DNA of 28,628 nucleotides from Muribaculaceae bacterium (GTDB lineage: Bacteria; Bacteroidota; Bacteroidia; Bacteroidales; Muribaculaceae), in contig JAIDJJ010000121.1 of NCBI GenBank assembly GCA_029052265.1, positions 1 through 28,628 on the forward strand, in the 5' to 3' direction. Under the pieces are notes generated by a model. That model saw only the letters and a program-made list of their open reading frames with translations. It searched no databases and had not been told where the DNA came from. Positions 1-8,237 of this stretch are shown here, piece after piece. The stretch's first letter is position 1; each line of letters opens with the position of its first letter. The translations under genes were made by a program, and so were the position numbers.

Positions 1-1271
1 ACTTTATATATAATTCTCGAACCAACTGTTTTTATGAAGTGTCATCGGATTCTTATGATTTACTTGATAAAATTAAATCGGATTGTTGTTCAATCTCAAT
101 ATTGGATGATAAAGCCAGGGATTTACTTCGTAAGAAAAAAATATTAGTGCATGAGAAAGATGATGATAATTATAGAGATTATCTAAAGCTTTCTTATCTT
201 AGAGGAGCTTGTTCCTCCGACGTATTTAATCTGACGATTGCTCCGACAATTGGTTGTAACCTTAGATGTCCATATTGTTTTGAGGAGAATAAATCTTCCG
301 GGACAATGAATGATGAAACAATCGAACAGCTTGTGAAATTTATAAAAATAAATTCGATTAACAAAAAATATCGAATTACTTGGTTTGGTGGAGAGCCCCT
401 TCTTTGCCTGCCGGTAATTGAGCGTATCTTGTCACATCTTTCAGCTGAAAAAGAATATAAATTGATAACCCATTCAATTATAACCAATGGAACTTTATTG
501 AATGAGCATGCCATTGAGTTATTTAACAAATATTCTATTGATTCAATTCAAATCACGTTTGACGGTATTCGGCAGTCACATGATAAAAAAAGATATTTCT
601 CTACAGGTAAAGGGTCTTTTGATCTGATTGTTTCAAACATCAAGTTATTTTTGGGTTCATTTCCTACTACTCATATTGATTTTAGAATAAATGTTGACAA
701 TTCAAACAGTTCGGAATATATCGAAATGAGGAGTTTCTTACTTGAGGAATTCAAAGGGTATAATATCCATGTATATCCGGGAATATTGCGAGCTAACAGG
801 AGTTGTGAAGATGATACTTTTTTTACCTCCGAACAACATCTTGAGTTTAGTAAGATGTTATGGAGCAATAATATCCATGATATTTATCCCACCCATTGTT
901 CAAAAGGATGTTGTGCTACCTCACTTTCAAGCCATGTGGTCGGACCGGATGGGGAGTTGTATGTGTGCTGGGAACATGTAGGGATCAAAGATAAAATCGT
1001 TGGATATATAGATGGCAGGCATGCGCAAGGTTCGGAAATATATGCATTGTATAAATTGAAAGGCAATTGCTTTGAAGATCCAAGATGTCTTGCATGTGGG
1101 TTGCTTCCGTTATGCAGCGGAGGTTGTCCCGATAAACGAATAAAGAATCTTACGGAAAACAGCGGATATAACCTATGCACGATATACAATGAAAAAGATT
1201 GTAGTGGTCTTGCAAGTGCGTTGTATGAATATTATCTTACGACAATTTCCAAAAATCAAAGAGATGGATAG
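1..1271 (+). CDS. radical SAM/SPASM peptide maturase (5' end outside the window)
   Basis: This is probably an iron-sulfur enzyme that uses S-adenosylmethionine to modify a ribosomally made peptide. The radical SAM CxxxCxxC motif (context GCNLRCPYCFE) is encoded at 255-278. A C-terminal SPASM-like set of cysteines is encoded at about 966-1200 (YVCWEH, then CFEDPRCLACG and LCSGGCPD). About 410 residues are visible. The reading frame is open to the left edge with no stop, and the bases before the GTG at 39 encode YNSRTNCFYE. That resembles the N-terminal region of Bacteroidota peptide maturases, so the true start lies upstream and GTG 39 is internal. The gene is visibly more AT-rich than the rest of the window. 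The next gene, 168 bases downstream on the same strand, encodes an outer-membrane barrel, as expected for a peptide modification and export locus. The class is well supported; the substrate is unknown and no precursor gene was found in the window. Confidence 0.88.
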   Translation, partial: FIYNSRTNCFYEVSSDSYDLLDKIKSDCCSISILDDKARDLLRKKKILVHEKDDDNYRDYLKLSYLRGACSSDVFNLTIAPTIGCNLRCPYCFEENKSSGTMNDETIEQLVKFIKINSINKKYRITWFGGEPLLCLPVIERILSHLSAEKEYKLITHSIITNGTLLNEHAIELFNKYSIDSIQITFDGIRQSHDKKRYFSTGKGSFDLIVSNIKLFLGSFPTTHIDFRINVDNSNSSEYIEMRSFLLEEFKGYNIHVYPGILRANRSCEDDTFFTSEQHLEFSKMLWSNNIHDIYPTHCSKGCCATSLSSHVVGPDGELYVCWEHVGIKDKIVGYIDGRHAQGSEIYALYKLKGNCFEDPRCLACGLLPLCSGGCPDKRIKNLTENSGYNLCTIYNEKDCSGLASALYEYYLTTISKNQRDG

Positions 1272-1288
1272 CTGACTATATCGATACT

Positions 1289-1310
1289 AATCTTCAAATT
1301 GTTGAAGATT
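1289..1310 (+). terminator. perfect inverted repeat downstream of the maturase gene
   Basis: A 9-bp perfect stem (AATCTTCAA/TTGAAGATT) with a 4-base loop starts 18 bases after the maturase stop codon. It has no T-run on the plus strand, so it may be a weak terminator, an mRNA-end stabiliser or a protein site. The gap 1272-1439 holds no other gene I can support. Confidence 0.35.
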
Positions 1311-1439
1311 GGCTGTTAAGCAAATTAAAAGTCTCTAAAAATTGTAAGTATATATTATGGCTTAGGATAATTATATTATAAGCTTGGGGATATATTTTTT
1401 GTACATAATTATTGTTGAAGTTCTCAAATTGTATATATC

Positions 1440-3629
1440 ATGAAAACGAAAGAATTTTATCAATTGATTTTATGTCTGTTGTTGGCAACCTGTCATGTTT
1501 GTCTTGCCGAGACATTGTCCGCAGGTGTAAGACATTCCATACTTGCCGGCGATTCCATCGCTCAGGTATCGGTTGAAGACACTGTTCGTAAAAAAAACAT
1601 AGACACAATATCTTCTAATGACAGCGTGGAGAATATCTTGCCTGGATTGGAGGTTGTCTCTAAGAATTATCTGCACTTGATAGATCGTTCGATATATACA
1701 CCGACAAAAGCTCAGAGAAATGTCTCTTATGACGCTCTTTCACTATTGCAGAACATGCATATTCCCCAGTTGATAAATACCGGCAAAGGGTTTAAGGCTG
1801 CCGGAGGTGGAGAAATAAAGTATTTTATTAACGGACATCCGGCGGGAGAAGATGAATTGTCCAATATGAACATGAACGATGTCCGTAAGGTTGAATATCT
1901 TGATTTCCCTTCAGATGCCAATTTCATGGGTGTGGAACATGCTGTCAATTTTGTTCTGGCTGAATATGAATATGGCGGGTATTCAAGAGTGAAAATTGAT
2001 CACGATTATCTGTATCGCCATTGTGATTTGTGGCATAGTTTTTTTTCCAAATTCAGTTACAGGAGAATGACATTTGATCTGTCGGCGTTGGCATACACGC
2101 GAAAGGTTCATAATAATTTTTATGACGTGGAAGCTACATTCCGGTTGAAAGATGGAGAAGTGACACGATATCAGAATCCTTCCAAAAGCAGAGAACATAA
2201 CGTCAACTTCCCCATACAATTCCGGGCTGTCTATTCAAAAGGGAGTACATATATCTCTAATAAATTGGGGTTCGCTTTTTTTGAATCGCTTGACGCATCG
2301 TCTAATGGAACTGTCAGATTTCAGGAAGCGGATATAGAGGGATATACATATCGTGCTACCGTACCCCAAAGAGTGCCTACATATTTTTGGGACGGGTATG
2401 GATACTTTGATCTCGGACGGAAATGGACACTTGCGGCGGAAGGATCGCTTCGCTATTCTCATTACAACATGGTCAATAAGTATGTGACCAATTCCGTACT
2501 TGATATTGACAATCATGTGAAAGAAAATTCCGTTGAGGGGAGATTTGTCGCTACTCTTTCAAAAAGGTTTTCCGCCTCACACGGTATGGATTTCGTCTTA
2601 CAGTACAATAATAAAGATTCCAGGGCAGAATATGCAGGAAGCACTGACGACAAAAGCCATTTTCACCAAAACACTTTTGCAGGAAGAGCAGGATACAATT
2701 ATACCGGAAACAAACTGAGGATTAACACTTATGCCGGGATCGCCAGCGAGATGAGCGACATGACAGGGATGAAAGTGACAACGACATATCCATACGGGAT
2801 TGTGTCAATGAATTATTTTGCGGACAAGAAAAATTCCTTGAACCTATGGATGCAATATTCTACATTTTCTCCCAACGCGAATACCAAAAATCCGGTCCGA
2901 GTGCAAAAGAACGAGTTCTTGTATGTGGAAGGTAATCCGGACACACATCCTTATCCGAGATTTGAAACCAGTTTGAGACATATGTTGCAATTGTATGATA
3001 ACTTTTTTATTTCCAGTGTTCTGGGTGTAAATTATTGTCATGACAGATTGCATACGGTCTATCGCCTTCTCCCCGATGGGGATGCGGTGGTCAGGAGTTA
3101 TGAGAATTCCGGCTCCACAGGTTCTTATTATATAAACACCTATTTCAGTCTTGATCTGTTCAATAGAAAAATACATCTCGGATTTAATCCGGAATTCCGT
3201 GTTCAAAAGACTTCCGTTCCCGGGGCGCCGGTGCTTTATCCATTCACGACTTTTTGTGAGGTAGTATGGTTTCATGGCAACTTTCTTCTGGCTGGTCATT
3301 TGTGGACAAGAAACTGCCGGACATACACCGGGCAGACTATGGATTTTATTGAAAAACTGCCCCATAATTATGATGTGAATGCATCATGGGGCAATGGAAC
3401 ATGGAATGTCACCATGTCGGTGAGAAACTTTTTCAACAAGTCCAGGAAAGGAAAGGTGACGACAATAGACTCTGATTGCTATTCTTCGGTTTCCACCCAT
3501 CATACCGCCGGGTATCTCCCAAGTTTAAAACTTGTGGTGTCTTATACGTTCGGATATGGTAGACGGATAAACAGACAGAACGAACTGGACATGAATATGT
3601 CGGCTTCGACGTCAACTGTAAATCTGTAA
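1440..3629 (+). CDS. outer-membrane beta-barrel protein with TonB-receptor-like plug
   Basis: The 729-residue product starts with a clear signal peptide (about residues 1-23, hydrophobic core ILCLLLATCHVCLA) and is probably an outer-membrane protein. After a short linker, residues about 60-170 resemble the plug of Bacteroidota receptor-like barrels, with LLQNM, IKYFINGHPAGEDEL and VRKVEYLDFPSDA. The remainder is rich in alternating aromatic and polar beta strands, ending near VVSYTFGYG before a polar tail. The usual N-terminal carboxypeptidase-regulatory-like domain is absent, so the protein is shorter than classical SusC proteins. It best fits the OMP_b-brl_3/TonB-dependent receptor-like group. 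It follows the peptide maturase gene on the same strand, which suggests export or uptake of the modified peptide, but that link is inference. A specific substrate cannot be read from the sequence. Confidence 0.8.
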   Translation: MKTKEFYQLILCLLLATCHVCLAETLSAGVRHSILAGDSIAQVSVEDTVRKKNIDTISSNDSVENILPGLEVVSKNYLHLIDRSIYTPTKAQRNVSYDALSLLQNMHIPQLINTGKGFKAAGGGEIKYFINGHPAGEDELSNMNMNDVRKVEYLDFPSDANFMGVEHAVNFVLAEYEYGGYSRVKIDHDYLYRHCDLWHSFFSKFSYRRMTFDLSALAYTRKVHNNFYDVEATFRLKDGEVTRYQNPSKSREHNVNFPIQFRAVYSKGSTYISNKLGFAFFESLDASSNGTVRFQEADIEGYTYRATVPQRVPTYFWDGYGYFDLGRKWTLAAEGSLRYSHYNMVNKYVTNSVLDIDNHVKENSVEGRFVATLSKRFSASHGMDFVLQYNNKDSRAEYAGSTDDKSHFHQNTFAGRAGYNYTGNKLRINTYAGIASEMSDMTGMKVTTTYPYGIVSMNYFADKKNSLNLWMQYSTFSPNANTKNPVRVQKNEFLYVEGNPDTHPYPRFETSLRHMLQLYDNFFISSVLGVNYCHDRLHTVYRLLPDGDAVVRSYENSGSTGSYYINTYFSLDLFNRKIHLGFNPEFRVQKTSVPGAPVLYPFTTFCEVVWFHGNFLLAGHLWTRNCRTYTGQTMDFIEKLPHNYDVNASWGNGTWNVTMSVRNFFNKSRKGKVTTIDSDCYSSVSTHHTAGYLPSLKLVVSYTFGYGRRINRQNELDMNMSASTSTVNL

Positions 3630-3654
3630 AATTTTAAGGATGGGGTCTTAATTG

Positions 3655-3685
3655 TTTGGAGTTAGATATATTTTTTATAAATTTG
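3655..3685 (+). promoter_or_regulatory. consensus Bacteroidota promoter for the PurN-like/dispanin gene
   Basis: The -33 element TTTG (3655-3658) is followed after 19 bases by a -7 element TAAATTTG (3678-3685), an exact match to TAnnTTTG. Transcription should start near 3692, giving a leader of about 80 bases before the ATG at 3775. Confidence 0.7.
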
Positions 3686-3702
3686 GCGAATAATTGAGGC
3701 GA

Positions 3703-3735
3703 ATATGTCTCCGGGAAAAGCGGAGACATATTTTT
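3703..3735 (+). terminator. terminator-like hairpin in the leader (possible attenuator)
   Basis: A perfect 11-bp stem (ATATGTCTCCG at 3703-3713, CGGAGACATAT at 3721-3731) with a 7-base loop runs straight into a T-run at 3731-3735. It lies between the promoter at 3655-3685 and the start codon at 3775, so RNA from that promoter must read through it. It may be an attenuator, or simply the terminator of the upstream barrel gene. Confidence 0.6.
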
Positions 3736-3774
3736 CCCTGTATTTTATGTAGTGATTTTTTTGTCCGGACAGTT

Positions 3775-4602
3775 ATGAAAAATATAGCCATATTCTCTTC
3801 TGGGAGCGGCGAAGCCGCCGAACGAGTAGTGTCTCTTTTTAACGAGGGAAACCGAATCAGTGTGCGTGTCGTGGTCACAGACCGCGAGAATGCAGAAATA
3901 ATCGAGCGGCTGACTCCTCTTGGCATGGAGGTGATGTTCGTGCCCCGTCAACAGTGGCATGACTCCCCGGAAAAAATCGTTGCCATTCTTGAAGAGAATG
4001 AAATTGAGCTTATAGCTTTTGATGATTTCCGGGGAATAGTACCCTCCGGAGTGGAAGAGGCATTCAGAGGGAAAACAGTATCTCTTTCTTCGCCCGAAGC
4101 CGCACCGCTGGAAGTGGTGAAAGCCCTTGATAACATCAATGCCCCTGTAGAGGAAGCCACGCCTGATGACGATATGGAAAAGCGGAACGACGGAAGCGTG
4201 CCCAAAAGCGTGGACGAGGAATGGGCGCAGACTTTGAAAATAGATTATGATCCGTCAAGACTCCGCATGACACCACCCCCCGTGCCCGGGGCAGCCGCGC
4301 AACCTCCGGCACAGACTTACGGCAACAATTACAAAGCCCACGAACACGCCATAGCCGCCGCGCCTCAGGAGCCGATGCCTCCCACATATCTCATATGGTC
4401 GGTGCTTTCAACGGTGTTCTGTTGTTTTATCCCCGGTATCGTGGCGATCATATTCTCGTCTCAGGTGAGCTCGCGCTATTATGCCGGCGACACAGAAGGG
4501 GCGAAACGTGCGTCAGACCGTGCCCAGATATGGATAATCGTGTCTTTTGTGCTCGGCATACTTTCCGCCACGCTCTACCTCCCTATAATGATGATCAGCT
4601 GA
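3775..4602 (+). CDS. PurN-like N-terminal half fused to a CD225/dispanin membrane domain
   Basis: The product has 275 residues. Residues 1 to about 105 read like the first half of Bacteroidota PurN (glycinamide ribonucleotide formyltransferase): MKNIAIFSSGSG, then alternating strands and helices. Where PurN has its catalytic Asn-x-His-Pro motif, this protein has VSLSSPEAAPL, and the second half of the enzyme is missing, so formyltransferase activity is unlikely. A Pro/Ala-rich linker follows (about 155-200). Residues about 205-275 are a CD225/dispanin-type two-helix domain, with a first helix ending in FCCFIPGIVAIIF, a YYAGDTEGAKRASDRA loop, and a second helix at the C-terminus. I chose ATG 3775 because it starts exactly at the PurN-like strand. 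An upstream in-frame ATG at 3694 would add 27 residues translated through the leader hairpin. The function is unknown; a membrane-attached regulatory or binding protein is one inference. Confidence 0.72.
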   Translation: MKNIAIFSSGSGEAAERVVSLFNEGNRISVRVVVTDRENAEIIERLTPLGMEVMFVPRQQWHDSPEKIVAILEENEIELIAFDDFRGIVPSGVEEAFRGKTVSLSSPEAAPLEVVKALDNINAPVEEATPDDDMEKRNDGSVPKSVDEEWAQTLKIDYDPSRLRMTPPPVPGAAAQPPAQTYGNNYKAHEHAIAAAPQEPMPPTYLIWSVLSTVFCCFIPGIVAIIFSSQVSSRYYAGDTEGAKRASDRAQIWIIVSFVLGILSATLYLPIMMIS

Positions 4603-4614
4603 ATAGAAACAGCG

Positions 4615-4640
4615 GCGCGCCGGAATCATATCCGGCGCGC
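4615..4640. terminator. shared terminator between convergent genes
   Basis: A perfect 10-bp GC-rich stem (GCGCGCCGGA/TCCGGCGCGC) with a 6-base loop sits between the dispanin-fusion stop (4602) and the permease stop (4643). T-rich sequence follows on the plus strand. It probably ends both transcripts. Confidence 0.65.
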
Positions 4641-4666
4641 TCTTATACTTTCGCTCTTATACTTTC
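4638..4666. repeat. 14-bp exact tandem duplication across a permease stop codon
   Basis: GCTCTTATACTTTC occurs twice in a row, at 4639-4652 and 4653-4666. On the minus strand it covers the last codons and the stop of the ABC-2 permease gene. Since 14 is not a multiple of 3, the duplication sets the present C-terminus. Confidence 0.75.
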
Positions 4667-5863
4667 ATAAGCGTCGTAACCTTTGATAACTGCGGGACGC
4701 ACTATCCATCTCTGCACGCAATAAGCCCCGGCAAGATATATCGCGGCAAGGATCCATAGCCGGATATAGGCGTGGCTCACCTGTGCCAGCGACGCTCCGT
4801 TGGTGTTCATGCGTATGAATCCTTCCACACCCCATGTGGCAGGCACGCAGCCGCTGAGAAATTTCCAGAACGGAGCCATAGCATAGCGCGGCCATGTTAG
4901 ACCCGAAAGGAACAGGAATACCACGGAAGTGACCACCCACAGCACGAACACAGATTCCCTTTCCCAAACGATACCCTGGAAAATGAAGCCGAGCCCGAGA
5001 CATGCAAGCACCATCGGGACGAGAAACATTATTATATCGGAAAACTGTCCCGCCATGGGGAATGCAAACATGAGCGGCACATAGTGCACCAGATAAATGA
5101 TGGGGAGGGCAAGAATCGTGATATAGCACAGCATCTGTCCCGCCATGGTCATGAGTATGCTCGGCTGTTCGTTATAGGAGTTATAACCGCTGAGAGACGG
5201 GCGTTCCCTTTTGGCTCCCCCCGCCATTCCGGCGGCAAGGATGATGCATTGATGAAGAATGAGTATCAGCACCCCGGGCATGATAAAAGAATCAAACCCG
5301 TTTTCGATATTACCCATTGAAATGTTTTCAATAGGCATTATGTCTCCCGAGGATATTGTCTCGGCGAGCGGTACAAATTCATTAATCTTTTCAGCAAGGA
5401 TTTCGGCTCCCATAGCCTGAGTGACATTGGTAGACGCAACGAGAAATCCCCGATAGCGTAAAAGCAGGCTCGCGTCGCAATACATCACTGCGTTCGCCTG
5501 TTCCCCCCTGCCTGTTTTCTTCCCGAACCCTTCAGGGATCTCCAATATGGCGAAACATTTGTGGGAGTCCATGGCGCGGCGCGCCTCCGGAAGGTCTGCC
5601 GCATACCCGATCACCCACGCCTCCTGGGTGGCATCCAGATTCCTCACAAGTTCGCGGCTCAGCGATGAGCGGTCGTGGTCAACCACTACCATTTTCACGT
5701 CTCTCACCACCTCCGGATTGTATATCAGCGAATATATCACCGGGTAGGCGATAGGGAGGAACAGGAAGAATATTACAATGCCGGGGTCTTTGATGACGAG
5801 CCGGAATTCCCGACAGTAGACATCAAACAATTGCCTGACCAATGATTTATTATGTTTACGCAT
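4643..5863 (-). CDS. ABC-2 type transporter permease (second of a pair)
   Basis: This 406-residue inner-membrane protein belongs to the ABC-2 permease group related to YbhR/YhhJ. It has one N-terminal membrane helix (about residues 25-45, IVIFFLFLPIAYPVIYSLIY), then a large periplasmic region beginning with VVVDHDRSSLSRELV, typical of this family. Five or so hydrophobic helices follow in the C-terminal half. It is the last gene of a minus-strand operon after TolC-like, HlyD-like and sister permease genes, 60 bases downstream of the sister. I chose ATG 5863; an in-frame TTG at 5875 would add four residues. A 14-bp duplication spans its stop codon. It is expected to export hydrophobic or toxic molecules with its partners. 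No ATPase gene is present, so the energy source is unclear. Confidence 0.87.
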   Translation of the reverse strand: MRKHNKSLVRQLFDVYCREFRLVIKDPGIVIFFLFLPIAYPVIYSLIYNPEVVRDVKMVVVDHDRSSLSRELVRNLDATQEAWVIGYAADLPEARRAMDSHKCFAILEIPEGFGKKTGRGEQANAVMYCDASLLLRYRGFLVASTNVTQAMGAEILAEKINEFVPLAETISSGDIMPIENISMGNIENGFDSFIMPGVLILILHQCIILAAGMAGGAKRERPSLSGYNSYNEQPSILMTMAGQMLCYITILALPIIYLVHYVPLMFAFPMAGQFSDIIMFLVPMVLACLGLGFIFQGIVWERESVFVLWVVTSVVFLFLSGLTWPRYAMAPFWKFLSGCVPATWGVEGFIRMNTNGASLAQVSHAYIRLWILAAIYLAGAYCVQRWIVRPAVIKGYDAYESIRAKV

Positions 5864-5923
5864 GGCGTTGTTCAATTATGATTTGAATAGCATTGTCGCC
5901 CGATTTTACGAGATGTTTTGAAA

Positions 5924-7090
5924 TCAGGGTGCATATACCGGTTTCTTCATACACATTTTAATTCTCCAGAGCATCGTGAGCGGCAGAAGCATGAATATTA
6001 TGTAAGCCACAAACCATATGCGCGAATAATATATGTGGATGCCGTTCAGAGCCTGGTCGATATAGATCAGGAAATTATATCTGATAGGGAGAATCCAGCT
6101 GAAAATGCCGATAGACTGATACATGCTTTCGACCGGGAAAGAGAATGCCGCGATGGAAAAAGACAGTATGCCGAGCAGGGCGCTGATGGAGAGGGAAAGC
6201 CGGAGGTTGGGGAGAAGCCCGAAGAAAAACACCGCCATCCCCTGACATGCGAGCACGAACATCACCTCCGAAAGGGTCAGCCATAGCCATGACCCGTGCA
6301 TCGGGTATCCGTTGATGCCGTATAGCCATGATTCCATGAAAATGGCGATCACGATCCATATTATGGTCTGCGGCAGAAGTTTTGCGGCAAGCGCCTTTAC
6401 AATCGATCCGTCAGCCATTGCGAGAAGACGGCGGGAGGTGCCATATTTGATTTCCTGACCAAGACTGAAGCATGTCACAAGCCATATCATAAGCTGCAGC
6501 ACACACGGGATGAAAGAGTTGCAGAGGTAGACGGCATAGTTTAGCCCCGGGTTGTGGATGGCACGTGCCTGAATGTTGACAGGGAGCAGGAGAGGGGAGA
6601 TGACATTTTCCGATACGCCCGCCGATTCGAGCACGCTCATGGCGAGCCCCGCCTTTGTGTAAAGGGCTGTGGTCTTGAACGTCTTGAAAAGGAGGCTTGC
6701 CGGGACGAAATATGTCATGTTGGTATAAAACGTTATTACCGGCTTTCTCCCGGCGAGGAGGTCCTGCTGATAGTTTTCGGGAATGAGGAAATAGCCGAAA
6801 ATTGTGCCCTCCTGCATCAGATGTCGTGCCTCTGTAAAACTGTTGCAGTTCTCCACAAGGTCGACCATCTGCATTCCTCCGAGCTGCTGAGTGACCGACC
6901 TGGAGAGGGAAGATCCGTCCTTGTCAACCATTGCCGCAGGCACTTTCATAGGGAGCCCGTCGGTCATGAGATCGGAAAGAAACAGGAAACAGAAGAGCGG
7001 CAGGATGAAAAACGCCCCCCAGTAAATGGGTCGTCTCACAATCTGGAGCACGCTCCTGACGAAAATGGCTTTGAATCCTGTCGGCTTCAT
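5924..7090 (-). CDS. ABC-2 type transporter permease (first of a pair)
   Basis: The 388-residue product is a paralogue of the permease downstream, with the same plan. There is an N-terminal membrane helix (about residues 20-42, PIYWGAFFILPLFCFLFL), a periplasmic domain starting AAMVDKDGSSLSRSVTQQL, and a C-terminal bundle of five or six helices including QLMIWLVTCFSLG and ILSFSIAAFSFPV. Such pairs are thought to form heterodimeric YbhS/YbhR-like permeases. It lies 62 bases after the HlyD-like adaptor gene. The product shows no Walker motifs of its own. The start at ATG 7090 places a basic residue-rich segment before the first helix, as usual for inner-membrane proteins. Confidence 0.87.
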   Translation of the reverse strand: MKPTGFKAIFVRSVLQIVRRPIYWGAFFILPLFCFLFLSDLMTDGLPMKVPAAMVDKDGSSLSRSVTQQLGGMQMVDLVENCNSFTEARHLMQEGTIFGYFLIPENYQQDLLAGRKPVITFYTNMTYFVPASLLFKTFKTTALYTKAGLAMSVLESAGVSENVISPLLLPVNIQARAIHNPGLNYAVYLCNSFIPCVLQLMIWLVTCFSLGQEIKYGTSRRLLAMADGSIVKALAAKLLPQTIIWIVIAIFMESWLYGINGYPMHGSWLWLTLSEVMFVLACQGMAVFFFGLLPNLRLSLSISALLGILSFSIAAFSFPVESMYQSIGIFSWILPIRYNFLIYIDQALNGIHIYYSRIWFVAYIIFMLLPLTMLWRIKMCMKKPVYAP

Positions 7091-7152
7091 ATGGGATGTT
7101 TAATTTAAAATTGACTGTTTAGGATTATAAATGTATAGCCGGATATACGGTT

Positions 7153-8172
7153 TCACTGCACGAGGATGACCGACATGCCGGGACGCAGGTTGTCTATCTT
7201 CTTTTCCGGACGCGCCTTTATCTGGAAGGTGCGGGCATCAAAATCGCCTGTCGATTTGGTTGCCTGCCAATTGGCATATGTGCCGAGATCTTTGATATAG
7301 AACACCTTTGCGTCAGTCTCTATATCAAGTGCGGGGATCTTTATCTTTATGACAGACCCGAGCTTAATGTCTTTCAGCAAAGTTTCCCTTACGTTAAACA
7401 CGACCCAATGGTCGTCTTTCTGAAGCGACATTATAGGCGCCCCGGTTGCCACGAGTTCTGAGACGTGGGGATAAATTTCCGTGATCTCCCCGTTGCACGG
7501 AGCCGTGAGATATTGATCTTCGAGGAGGGCATTGACTTCATTTACTCCCCCCTTGGCTACCTTCACCATGGCAAGAGCAGCCTCTTTGTCTTCTTTCTGG
7601 GCACCGGACTTGGCGAGCTCATACTGGCTTTGCGCCGCATGTTCGCCTGCCACGGCTGCATCGTAAGCGGCTTTAGCCTCGTCACGTTTCTGTTCGCTGA
7701 CCACCCCTTTTTCAAAAAGGTTCTGCATGCGCTGATAAGTCTTTTGGGTTATGCCTGAGGCGGCTTTCGCCTGTTGCCATACATCATAGGCGGCAGAGAT
7801 GATCTGTTTGCGTGTGCCGGCATCCACTTTCGCATTTGCGGCGTTTGCGGCGTTTTCCATTGCTTCCGCCTGTCCGAGTTTCGCATCCACAAGAGTGGAA
7901 TGAATCCTGACAAGAGTGTCACCCGCTTTAACATGGTCTCCCTCTTCCACAAAAAGTTGTGCCACGCGCCCGGGAAGCTTTCCGGAGATACGTATTTCAG
8001 AAGCATCCGCCTGCCCCTGCACGGTGTCGGGACCCTGTTTGATGCACAGAAAACCTATTATGGCGAGAGCCGCCACAATACAAAGCACTATCACGATTGT
8101 AAAAATGAGCATGCGGTCTTTTGCAGAGACCTCTTCATTGTTTGTCCGGGGATTTTGATCTATAGTGGCCAT
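7153..8172 (-). CDS. HlyD/EmrA-family membrane fusion (periplasmic adaptor) protein
   Basis: This 339-residue adaptor should link the two permeases to the TolC-like channel across the periplasm. It has a cytoplasmic N-terminus, a single membrane helix (about residues 22-45, MLIFTIVIVLCIVAALAIIGFL) and a first biotinyl-lipoyl half (GKLPGRVAQLFVEEGDHVKAGD). A long Ala/Lys/Glu-rich coiled-coil hairpin follows (about 95-215), then the second lipoyl half (LTAPCNGEITEIYPHVSELV) and a beta-barrel region ending RPGMSVILVQ. The layout matches EmrA/YbhG-type adaptors. It stands between the channel gene, 57 bases upstream, and the permease genes. Confidence 0.92.
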   Translation of the reverse strand: MATIDQNPRTNNEEVSAKDRMLIFTIVIVLCIVAALAIIGFLCIKQGPDTVQGQADASEIRISGKLPGRVAQLFVEEGDHVKAGDTLVRIHSTLVDAKLGQAEAMENAANAANAKVDAGTRKQIISAAYDVWQQAKAASGITQKTYQRMQNLFEKGVVSEQKRDEAKAAYDAAVAGEHAAQSQYELAKSGAQKEDKEAALAMVKVAKGGVNEVNALLEDQYLTAPCNGEITEIYPHVSELVATGAPIMSLQKDDHWVVFNVRETLLKDIKLGSVIKIKIPALDIETDAKVFYIKDLGTYANWQATKSTGDFDARTFQIKARPEKKIDNLRPGMSVILVQ

Positions 8173-8206
8173 AAATGTATATGGTTAAAGTTTTCGATTA
8201 ATTATT

Positions 8207-8237
8207 AATTAGTAATTGCTAATTGCTAATTAGTAAT
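8207..8237. repeat. AT-rich repeat between the channel and adaptor genes
   Basis: AATTAGTAAT occurs at 8207-8216 and 8228-8237, flanking TGCTAATTGCT, so the segment holds both direct and partial inverted repeats. It covers the last codons and stop of the TolC-like gene. Its function is not evident; replication slippage or an RNA processing hairpin are possibilities. Confidence 0.4.

Noticed and set aside
39..41. GTG as start codon of the radical SAM gene
   Set aside because: The same frame is open to the window edge and the upstream codons look like the family's N-terminus, so the gene is cut by the edge.
3694..3774. Upstream ATG start for the PurN-like/dispanin gene
   Set aside because: It would translate the terminator-like hairpin and add 27 residues before the conserved first strand; ATG 3775 fits the PurN start exactly.
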